Source of the DNA: Amia ocellicauda
Lineage: Eukaryota > Chordata > Actinopteri > Amiiformes > Amiidae
NCBI RefSeq assembly: GCF_036373705.1
Contig: NC_089866.1
Coordinates: 25,289,001-25,353,000 of the forward strand
Length of the DNA stretch: 64,000 nt
Direction of reading: 5' to 3'
How positions within the stretch are numbered: position 1 is the first letter of the stretch; each line of letters starts with the position of its first letter. Shown piece by piece: positions 9,767 to 19,800 of the stretch. The translations under genes were made by a program, and so were the position numbers. The notes under the pieces were generated by a model. The model did no database searches. It saw only the letters and a program-made list of their open reading frames with translations, and was not told where the DNA came from.

Positions 9767-10266
9767 TGACAGCAGTTCTGTATGGTAGTTTGACATGTGA
9801 AGACATCACAAACAGATATGTTCCAGTACATCAGTTATGTTACATGAAAGAATGCTGTGCCTGGTGACAGAATGAATTTAGCAAAAAGAGTTAGCTCTGT
9901 TTCAGTTCAAACTAATGTGGAGCAAATCAGAAATTAAGCTCTTTCTTCTGTTTAAAAGTTGACTCTAAATGCCTGGTGTGTTTCTCTGTTTCAGTAGCTC
10001 ACACTGGTTTTGTGTTTATAAAGGTCAAGAGTTTTTATCAATGTGTAATAAATACTCTAGAGTATTTTAATCTAATTTAAACACATTCAGTAGTAGTCAC
10101 AAATATCCATACCCTCAATTTATTTTTCATAAATGTATATTTTGAAGATATATATCACGGATATCTTTTTCGATGTTTGATGAAGAATGATTCAGCCCAG
10201 GGAGAATTCAATTGACTGAATGGAGAATTAATTTCCATTGAGTGGCCATCAGATCTTCAGAGTTTA

Positions 10267-10310
10267 TAATAATAATAATAATTAATAATAATAATAATAA
10301 TAATAAATAA
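10267..10310. repeat. (AAT)n microsatellite
   Basis: Imperfect AAT repeats just upstream of the L2-like LINE. A second (AAT)n run lies at its 3' end. Confidence 0.85.
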
Positions 10311-10319
10311 GTATTTAAC

Positions 10320-12986
10320 AGCCCCCTGGACCCCTGCACCAGCAGTCAGCGCCAGCAGCCTTCAGTGCCCCCCTTCCGAAGGGCCCCATCTCCAAAGGGC
10401 AGGGACTCTAGCTCTGGGACTCCAGCGAGGAGAAGACTGCGAGGAGACACCACTCAGCAACAGCAACAGCCATGACGATCTCTCCAATTCCCGTCCTGCT
10501 CTCTCCGTCTTCTCGGAGTGCTCCTGCCCGCCATTACTTCCCTAATCCCTCTAACCTCATCTCTTTGCCTCTCCCCTCCTCCTCCCTCTCCTCTACCCCA
10601 CTCTCTGTTGGCCTGTGGAACTGCCACTCAGCTTCCAACAAGGCCGACATCATCTCCGCCTTCGCCTCCCACCACTCCCTGGATTTCCTCACTCTCACCG
10701 AGACATGGATCTCCCCGGACAACTCAACCACCCCTGCTGCCCTATCCTCTCTGTTTGTCCTGTCCCACTCCCCTCGTCTTAACGGGCGGGGAGGAGGAAC
10801 AGGGCTCCTGCTCTCCCCTTCTCTCCTCTTCTCTGCCCCCCCCCTCTCTCCTCTATCATGACACACAGCTTTGAATTCCATGCAGTGGAAATCACCTCTC
10901 CCTCTCACCTCTTCCTTCTAGTTCCCCTCGCTGTCCTCACCTACCATCCTCCTGGGAGACTTCAACATCCACCTCTCCAATCCTTCCCACTGTGCCGGAT
11001 TTCTTCCTCTCCTTCACTCCTTTAACTTCTCTCTCTCCCCGTCTCCCCCCACTCACAGGGCAAGCCGTAAGCTAGACCTCATCCTCTCTAGAGGCTGCTC
11101 CCCTTCGACACTCTCCGTGACACCCATGGACATCTCACACCACCACTTCATCTCCTTCTCCCTTTCCCTCTCCTCCCTCCCCACTCCACCCACTCCCTCT
11201 GTCACCTTCCGCCGTAATCTCCACTCTGTCTCCCCCTATACCCTTGTTTCCACTGCCCTCACTCTCTTACCTTCCATTGACTGTTTTTCCCATCTATCTG
11301 TCAACTGTGCTACTTCCTCTTTGTTCTCCTCCCTCAGCTCCTCCCTTGACTCTCTCTGTCCTCTCAAGTTTCGTCCTGCCTGTCCCTCCCCTCCTCAGGA
11401 CTCTGACGTTTCTGCTCTCCTCCTACGTCACAAACCTACAACGTGTGCCCTGGACCCTCTCCCTTCTCGCCTCCTCCATGCAACTGCTACTGATCTACTC
11501 CCCTTCATCTCCTCCCTCCTCAACTCCTCACTCCTCTCTGGCTGTTTCCCCTCTGCATTTAAACAAGCTGCTGTCATCCCACTCCTCAAGAAACCAACAC
11601 TTGATGCCACCTCTCCTCAGAACTACCGCCCTGTCTCCCTACTCCCCTTCCTCTCAAAGACTCTTGAGCGGGCGGTCCACTGTCAGCTCTCTGCCTTTCT
11701 GTCCCAACACTCACTCCTTGATCCTCTGCAATCCGGCTTCCGCACTGAGACTGCTCTCCTGGCAGTCACTGACTCCCTCAGCTGTGCTCGGGTGGCCTCC
11801 CTCTCCTCAGTCCTCATCCTCCTTGATCTCTCCGTAGCATTTAACACCATCGATCACTCCATCCTCCTCTCCTGCCTCGCTGACCTTGGCATCTCTGGGA
11901 CTGCTCTCACCTGGTTCTCCTCCTACGTCAGTGACCGGACCTGCCAAGTGACATGGCAAGGTTCCTCATTCACCCCCGAGCCTCTCCTCACAGGCGTACC
12001 CCAAGGCTCCGTCCTGGGCCCCCTCCTGTTCTCTCTCTACACTCGCTCCCTGAGCCTCCTCATCACATCCCATTTTTATGCAGATGATGCTTAGATCGTC
12101 CTGTCTTTTCCCTCTTCCGACCCTCTCATTCCCTCTTGCATCTCTTCCTGTTTATCTGCTATCTCCACCTTGTTGCACTTGCACCACCTCAAGCTCAACC
12201 TCTCCAAATCGGATCAACTCTTTTTTCCCCCCTTCTTACCTTCTGCTGATCTCTCCATCTCAAACTCACTGGAATCTACGATGCTCTCCCCCTCTTATTC
12301 CGCTAAAAATCTCGGAGTCACCCTCGATCCTGCGCTCTCCAACACCCAGCACATCACCATGCTGACACGCACCTGTAGATTCTTCCTGAGCAACATATGC
12401 CGAATCCGTCCCTTCCTCACCGACTACTTGACTGAGCTGCTTGTCCAGTCACTGGTTCTCTCCTGCCTGGACTACTGCAACTCCCTCCTGGCCGGCCTGT
12501 CTGCAACTACTACCCGCCCGCTCCAGCTCATCCAGAACTCTGCGGCTCGTCTGGTATTCTCTCTGCCCCAATTTGCACATGCTACTCCACTGCTCTGCTC
12601 CCTCCACTGGCTCCCGATTCCGGCACGCATCCAGTTCAAGACATTGACGCGCACCGAGCTACCTTTAGGTCCTGACCTCTCTGTGTATCCCCTGCAGACC
12701 TCTCCGATCTTCAGATGCCATAAGACTAACTTTGCCTCCTCTCCACTCCCCTTCCTCCAGAGGCTGCTCCTTTTCATCCCTGGCCCCTAAGTGGTGGAAC
12801 GACATTCCCACTGAAATCAGGACAGCAGAGTCCCTGACCACCTTCCGTTTCGTTGTACAACTTTCTTTTACATTGCTAGTACTTGTGTTGTTTAGATTGT
12901 TTATCCCTATGTCCCTTTCCCCTGAACTATAAACTATGACTTCACATCTTTTCTGCAATTATTACCTCAAAAATGTTTAATTTATT
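10320..12986 (+). mobile_element. L2-like LINE, nearly full ORF2, degraded
   Basis: A C-rich plus-strand non-LTR retrotransposon. Start ATG is at 10472. An endonuclease N-terminus (VGLWNCHSASNKADIISAFA, then LTETWI) is followed by frame breaks. The RT frame (about 11117-12094) carries NYRPVSLLPFLSKTLE, LDLSVAFNTIDHSILLSCL (usual FD altered to FN), GVPQGSVLGPLLFSLYTRSL and YADDA, then a TAG. The frame resumes after the stop (IVLSFPSSD) and continues to about 12950 with the LDYCNSLLAGL and WNDIPTEIRT regions. It ends in (TAA)n. Copy-wide frameshifts and the catalytic Asp loss make it inactive. Confidence 0.85.
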
Positions 12987-12989
12987 AAC

Positions 12990-13043
<54 letters not shown>
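12987..13043. repeat. (AAT)n microsatellite at LINE 3' end
   Basis: About 17 uninterrupted AAT units, typical of the 3' terminal repeat of L2-type LINEs. It joins directly to an oppositely oriented LINE fragment. Confidence 0.85.
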
Positions 13044-13044
13044 T

Positions 13045-13260
13045 CTGAAACACCCCAGTGAGTAAGGCATTGCAGATGTCAAGTCTGGAGGACACAAATG
13101 TGTGAACAAGCATTACACCAGCAGACAGTGACAAGACAGAATGCAAACGGGAAATGGAAGTGGAAAAAGAACAGTCTGGTGATGTTCCAAACGTGCGGCT
13201 CCAAATTTAAACTAGGATCAAAAATAACCCCAGAGTTTCTCATTTTATAACAAAACTCAG
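13045..13260 (-). mobile_element. LINE ORF2 C-terminal fragment
   Basis: The minus strand reads RNSGVIFDPSLNLEPHVWNI, the post-RT region of L2/Rex-like LINEs (compare NLGVTLDPALSN in the L2-like element at about 12310). The following residues are decayed. It may belong with the minus-strand RT piece at 7653-8190. Confidence 0.55.
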
Positions 13261-14215
13261 TTACTGCAGTGCAAATAGCAATGTGAATACTGGCATTGAG
13301 GTGTTCACATTCAGGTTCAGTTACACAGTCTTAATAAATGCCACCTTAATGAAATTATATATTTAAGGTAACCTATAAAACGAACTGGAGTTGAGCTCTG
13401 CAGGGTCTGGGTTTAAGGTCACCGTCTTCATTTAACAAGCAGTTGGAAAAGTTTTGAACATTGGCTACTCTAACCTAAGTGTGTTCACAAACAAGTAAAA
13501 ATCAGGGTCTTCTCTTAAGAAAATCATTGAAAAGATCATTAATCTTGTGTATGATAATGTTAACTTGTGTTAACATTAAATCTAAATTAAAGATTGCAGA
13601 TATAGTGCCCATTGAAGCAGAGGAAATCTCACTTCCCCTTCTGTTCTGGGCGTCAAATTTCAAGTTATTTTTGAAATGGTAACTTCCCTTTTGCTTAAGC
13701 CTCTAACAGAAACCAAAATCTGTCCCTTTTATTTTCCACTGCACAATTTGAATATTTTTAAGTAATGCCACAATCAATTACTGCTGAAGAATTGTATCTT
13801 TATTTCATTTTTACTTTTTAAATTAAGTTACCAGCTTTTATGATGCCCAGATTAAGCTTAAATAGTAATGTGAGAAACTGGTAAATCAGTACAATTTGTG
13901 GCATTTACACAATTTGTGTAAATAAAATACAAACAAACTTGGGCCTTTTCAGGTTTTAAAAATGACCAGAAAACAAATTGTCTTCAACCTCAGATAAGAC
14001 CTGATTTATTACATTTTTAAAGCACATACAACACTTCAAAAGGGGCAAATGGAGATTCATGTAATTGAATACATCTAGAGTCTAGAAAGTGGATACATTA
14101 TTTTTAGATAAACCTTTTGAAAAAGTGCATTAAGTAACACATTTATTTTTAGAAATGAGTTTTTTCAAGATAACAAGCTGATTGCACATTTAGTTTATTG
14201 GGATTGTTGTCTTCT
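13261..14215. other. Non-coding spacer
   Basis: AT-rich; no gene, RSS or recognisable repeat seen. Confidence 0.4.
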
Positions 14216-14218
14216 TTT

Positions 14219-14405
14219 TGTCACATTCACCAGTGGAAAATAATAGGATGTGCTTTCAGACTGATGACAGGAGTTACTTAATTACACTAAGAGTTGTCTG
14301 GAACAAATTACCAAACCGCACTGTTGAAGCAGATTCCCTGAGATCATTCAAGATACAGCTGAAGGAAATCTTTGGCTCAATAACATACTTGAGATATGAG
14401 ATATA
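14219..14405 (+). repeat. Possible CR1-like LINE C-terminal fragment
   Basis: A short open frame reads RVVWNKLPNRTVEADSLRSF then KIQLKEIFG. This resembles the WN-LP…EA-S…F(K) tail after the RT of CR1-like LINEs. No other part of such an element is adjacent. Confidence 0.4.
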
Positions 14406-14823
14406 GGCTATGCAGTCTAATGTTCAAATTATTTCACATAATCATTCAAGCCAAGGTACTGCACCGACTGCAGTTTATTTTTATTTTTTTTGCATTATTA
14501 TTTGAGAAAACCATGAATGTCTGAATTTGTTTATTTTAAACAAGCACTTAAATAATAAAACAATGAAAAAAGTCAGATCTGGAGGCTCAGGACTTTATGC
14601 CTGGGTGTGTCTGTGTAGCAGCAGTGCTCTCACAGGTGTGTAGTCTGCTCTGGGCTATGGTTTGAGAATCACAGCTGGTGGTGCAAATTAAGATAACACA
14701 CTCAGGTTTCATGACCAAAGGGAGAGCACACTCCTCATAATAGGTGAGACTTCAGTCCGACTCTTGCCATGACCCTATCACACTCTCTCATAATCATACA
14801 GATCTTAATATGAAACTCCATCA

Positions 14824-14831
14824 ATGCAAAT
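14824..14831 (+). promoter_or_regulatory. Octamer of the V3 promoter
   Basis: ATGCAAAT, 134 bp upstream of the V3 ATG. It is in the orientation opposite to that of V2 relative to its gene; Oct sites work in both. A TATA-like TTTAAAA lies near 14892. Confidence 0.6.
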
Positions 14832-14964
14832 TAAGTGAGAAATGTATTTTTTGTCAAGATGCAGGTTTCAGGAACACAACCCATACATGCCTTTAAAACA
14901 CTGAGAGCTGGGCAAGAGGCAACAACTGGTTCTCTTCACTGACACCTCACCTACTCGCCAAACA

Positions 14965-15435
14965 ATGACTGCCCTGATTCTGGCCTACCTATTGGTGACA
15001 GGACTGGCATGTGGGTTTACAGCTGGCTCCCTTTTGGGCTTCTCTTAAGAGAAATCTTTGTATTGGTTAAATATTATTGCTGATTTTTATATTTCTTTCT
15101 GTATTTCTCAGGTGTTGTTTCCCAGCCAGTCATGACTCAACTACCCACAGTGTCAACAGCAGCAGGGCAGGCAGTTCAGATCTCATGCACAATGAGTCAT
15201 GGGTATTTTATTACTGGGTATTGGGCAACCTGGTACCAGCTGAAACCAGGAAACCCACCTAGATATCTTCTGCATTACAAAAACAGCAACGAAAAGGGTT
15301 TTGCAGCTCCTGATCGCTTTTCTGCCTCTAAAGATACAACTAGCAATGCAGTACATTTGTCTATTTCCAAAGTTCAGACGTTGGACTTTACAGACTACTA
15401 CTGTAGTGTGTTTCATCAAAACTCTGGCACATTCA
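14965..15435 (+). CDS. Light-chain V segment V3 (intact, inverted)
   Basis: Exon 1 runs 14965-15010 (46 nt, leader MTALILAYLLVTGLACVVS across the splice; donor GTGGGT). Exon 2 runs 15112-15435 after TTTCTCAG. The V domain shows QPVMTQLPTVS, first Cys (QISCTMSHG), ATWYQLKPG, long CDR2 (HYKNSNEKGFA), RFSASKDTT and DYYC, followed by a 23-bp RSS. It is clearly related to V1/V2 but in a separate subgroup. It reads on the plus strand, opposite to J and C, so it would have to rearrange by inversion, as some kappa and teleost light-chain V do. It is the V closest to ift81. Leader, splice sites, Cys, Trp and RSS all look intact. Confidence 0.88.
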
Positions 15436-15474
15436 CACAATGAAGCAACCCTAAATAGTATGTGTACAAAAACC
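15436..15474 (+). promoter_or_regulatory. V3 recombination signal, 23-bp spacer
   Basis: Heptamer CACAATG (15436-15442), 23-bp spacer, and perfect consensus nonamer ACAAAAACC (15466-15474). The first three heptamer bases, the most critical, match consensus. Confidence 0.9.
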
Positions 15475-16060
15475 CCAATCACAGACCATACCTATATATG
15501 TCAAACTAAACTCATTTGCCAGAAATGAAACCGAGAAAAAGTGCAGCCTTTCAAACATTGACAACCAGAAACAGGCGTATTGTGCCCCCTGCAGGACATT
15601 TCATGCATACCAAAACAAAACGGGCAGCTTTCATTAACCCATTTAACTAATTTTGTTTTGACTTTATTTTTTACAGTTGCTGGTGTCTTGTCTTTGATTT
15701 TCTAAAGAAACATTAATGCAATTTTTAAATATATATGCAGCAGAAATTTTAAAAGTATATAATATTAAAAAGCTGTTATCCTCCCTGTAATGCATTTTTA
15801 TAACTACCTTTTCAGCTAATTGAATAGAAATGTATTATATATATATATAAGATATAATTTCTGTAGTTATTAATTAATCTTTTTTTTAATTACGTATTTT
15901 ACTTATCACTAACTATTGGAAAAAGTTGGATATATTTAAACCGCAAAAGAAATGTATGCTTACTGAAAAGCACATATTTTGCAAATAGTATATATTTAAT
16001 AAAATGTATTTAACGTTATAATTATTGATCCAATGACACATGCACAAACGCACATGTGAC
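15475..16060. other. Spacer between the IGL locus and ift81
   Basis: AT-rich intergenic DNA with no gene seen. It holds the transition from immune locus to ciliary gene in under 600 bp. Confidence 0.4.
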
Positions 16061-16079
16061 CATTTTTTTCAGCGCAGAA

Positions 16080-16110
16080 AGGAAGTTGAATTCCACTTCC
16101 TGTTAGCAAC
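16080..16110 (+). promoter_or_regulatory. ift81 promoter: inverted ETS motifs and RFX-like half-site
   Basis: AGGAAGT (16080-16086) and ACTTCCT (16095-16101) form an inverted pair of ETS-type motifs. GTTAGCAAC (16102-16110) follows and resembles an RFX half-site. RFX X-boxes are known regulators of ciliary genes, but the full X-box is not present. The assignment is by eye. Confidence 0.4.
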
Positions 16111-16111
16111 C

Positions 16112-16204
16112 ATGCCAAGCTATTGAAGGTTTCCAAGACAGAGAAATCACGGATCATTATTTTACGATTGTGGATATTGGTTAAATATTGTGTGGAACAG
16201 TGGT
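16112..16204 (+). other. ift81: Probable non-coding first exon of ift81
   Basis: Sequence downstream of the promoter motifs ends in CAGTGGT followed by a strong donor GTAAGT at 16205. It lies about 650 bp before the coding exon, whose acceptor (CTCTTAG at 16850) precedes the start codon by six bases and so requires an upstream 5' UTR exon. The 5' limit is arbitrary. Confidence 0.5.
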
Positions 16205-16856
16205 GTAAGTTTGCTTATATTCTCTGTATAGGCCTAATGTACAGAGTAGCAAAAAGACAACATGAATTGGTCTGAATCGCAATGCATTCGTCTCCGTTAT
16301 TAATTGTTCAGTTCATTTGAAATGAAACATTTTCGTGGGGCGATTGAGACAGATGTAGTTGTACTAGTGCTCAATATGTATGGCACTCTCAATACATGTA
16401 GGCCTATTATTTTTTAGTGGATACGTTATTCTAAAGTAAACTGTTGCTATTGTGAACGTTTTTAGTGTATTGTTTTCTGTTAGTGTCATCCGTCCATTAG
16501 CCTATCATTTTATGAGCTATTGTATTTGGCTGACGACTTTGTAAAAAAAAAAAAAAAAAACTCGCAATGATTGAGCAAGGAGCTGTAAAAGGGTTATATT
16601 TTTTATTTTAAAAGGGTATCAAAATACCATGCAATGGTGTAAGTTATTAAATTTAGAAAATACTTTCTTTTTTCAAAGAGGAAATACTACGAAATCGCAG
16701 GTGACGAACAAGGAGTGTACTAAAATGCTTGTTAAGCTGCGGTTTATCATTTATTGTGTAGTAATTCCGCTGATGACTAGACTTTAATGCTGGCAAATTA
16801 AAAGTTATAAAGTTAAAATGTGCTGTCATGTGCTTTTCAAATTCTCTTAGGCCAAA

Positions 16857-19800
16857 ATGAGCGAGCAGATCAAAGCTATAGTAGAGCACCTCAATAAGGA
16901 GCCCTTCAAGAAAAACTTCAACCTCATAACGTTTGACTCCCTGGAGCCCATGCAGCTGCTGCAGCTTCTCAACGATGTTCTAGCAACTATCGACCCCAAG
17001 GTGAGCACCTCTCACCTGCTTGCCCTGCATCTATAGCTGCATATATCAGGCCAGTCTTCTAAAGTGGAGTGATGGAGTGTTTCATCTTCAGAGAGGCAAG
17101 AGAGTCGTGTTTATTTATCTTTTTCTTTTGTCCTGCAGCAAGACATTGATATTCGAGAGGAAATGCCAGATCAGATGGCAAGGCGAATGTTTTCCCTGCT
17201 GGGAATGCTGAAGTACAAACCTCCCGGTAATCCATCAGACACGTAAGTCTGCCTGAGCTAACAGGAGAACGGAGTATGAGAAGTCCTTGGATTTTTGCTT
17301 ATCGTCTGAAGGGAGATTGTATTTGGTCTTTGTTGACCTGAAACCCTACTAAATACTTCTGCTGCATATTTACTGTCCTGCTGTAGAGCAGTTCTCACCA
17401 TGAAATTGCTCTGTCATTGTAGGTTTGTGTATTGAACTAATTTATACTGAATTAAGCAGAAGTGTTACACTGACTCAAATTATTATTGTATTTATTTCTT
17501 AGCAGATGCCCTTATCCAGAGTGACTTACAAAACATAAGAGCATTATAAAAGTGCAATACAGTATAAAATTACAGATCAAAACCTAGTACAAATTACAAA
17601 TTCAAAATTACATAATTGCATAAGAAAATATACAGTTAATATAAGTCCTACATCCTAGCTTGTGAGCTAATAATTGCAGACAAGATGTGAAATCATAGGT
17701 AATAGTTCATGGGAAGGGGAAATAGGGGAAATAAATATAAACAACACCAGTACTAACAAAAAATATCAACACACATTAAAATCCATTTTATTTCCAATTC
17801 CAATGTTACATCTTGGTCACCTCGATCCATTTTAGAATATTTATCATTGCATTGACATGAATGTTTTCATAGCACATTGCTATTATAGCATACAAAAGAT
17901 TATTCTTATGTATTTATTTTTAAATGTTATCTTTCAATACATACATACACTCACCTAAAGGATTATTAGGAACACCATACTAATACTGTGTTTGACCCCC
18001 TTTCGCCTTCAGAACTGCCTTAATTCTATGTGGCATTGATTCAACAAGGTGCTGAAAGCATTCTTTAGAAATGTTGGCCCATATTGATAGGATAGCATCT
18101 TGCAGTTGATGGAGATTTGTGGGATGCACATCCAGGGCACGAAGCTCCCGTTCCACCATATCCCAAAGATGCTCTATTGGGTTGAGATCTGGTGACTGTG
18201 GGGGCCAGTTTAGTACAGTGAACTCATTGTCATGTTCAAGAAACCAATTTGAAATGATTCGACCTTTGTGACATGGTGCATTATCCTGCTGGAAGTAGCC
18301 ATCAGAGGATGGGTACATGGTGGTCATAAAGGGATGGACATGGTCAGAAACAATGCTCAGGTAGGCCATGGCATTTAAACGATGCTCAATTGGCACTAAG
18401 GGGCCTAAAGTGTGCCAAGAAAACATCCCCCACACCATTACACCACCACCACCAGCCTGCTCAGTGGTAACAAGGCATGATGGATCCATGTTCTCATTCT
18501 GTTTACGCCAAATTCTGACTCTACCATCTGAATGTCTCAACAGAAATCGAGACTCATCAGACCAGGCAACATTTTTCCAGTCTTCAACTGTCCAATTTTG
18601 GTGAGCTTGTGCAAATTGTAGCCTCTTTTTCCTATTTGTAGTGGAGATGAGTGGTACCCGGTGGGGTCTTCTGCTGTTGTAGCCCATCCGCCTCAAGGTT
18701 GTACGTGTTGTGGCTTCACAAATGCTTTGCTGCATATCTCGGTTGTAACGAGTGGTTATTTCAGTCAAAGTTGCTCTTCTATCAGCTTGAATCAGTCGGC
18801 CCACTCTCCTCTGACCTCTAGCATCAACAAGGCATTTTCGCCCACAGGACTGCCGCATACTGGATGTTTTTCCCTTTTCACACCATTCTTTGTAAACCCT
18901 AGAAATGGTTGTGCGTGAAAATCCCAGTAACTGAGCAGATTGTGAAATACTCAGACCGGCCCGTCTGGCACCAACAACCATGCCACGCTCAAAATTGCTT
19001 AAATCACCTTTCTTTCCCATTCAGACATTCAGTTTGGAGTTCAGGAGATTGTCTTGACCAGGACCACACCCCTAAATGCATTGAAGCAACTGCCATGTGA
19101 TTGGTTGGTTAGATAATTGCATTCATGAGAAATTGAACAGGTGTTCCTAATAATCCTTTAGGTGAGTGTATATATAGATGAAGGCCTCCTGAAAATTGAC
19201 TTGCAAAAGTTTGACTTGCTTTGATCTACAGCTGCTCTTTTCCATGTCCCATCTAGTGGTTAGGATTCCTAGTTTACACCCAGGCGGCCTGGGTTTGGCT
19301 CCCGGTATGGGACAATTTTAATGTAATATATTGTATTAAACATTAAACTTTGTACCAGGTGTACATCAGCAGTGCAACCACTCAGTCACAGTGTATTATC
19401 ATGATAAATGTCTTTCTGTAGAAGCAATTTCCGTCAAGGTCTGGTGACTGGCAGCAAACCTGTCATTCACCCCATCCTGCACTGGCTGCTGCTGAGGATC
19501 AATGAACTGAAGAAAAGAGCTTACCTGGCCCGTTTCCTCTTTAAGCTGGAGGTGCCTGCCGAGTTTCTGCAGGACGATGTCGTTGCAGACACATATCATC
19601 AGGTGAGATGACTGCTGCTACCAAGGACACTGATATGACTGTTGGGGCATGGCAGTCTGAGCCATTTCAAGTTGGAAATAAAGGCCGTTGTATATAGCCA
19701 GCTGGATTCCTTCCTTTCATTAAGAACACACCTAGCCCTTGTCTTTCGCTTTTACCAATTCATTTAGGTCAATACAAACAGCTGATTTAGGTTGCATGTT

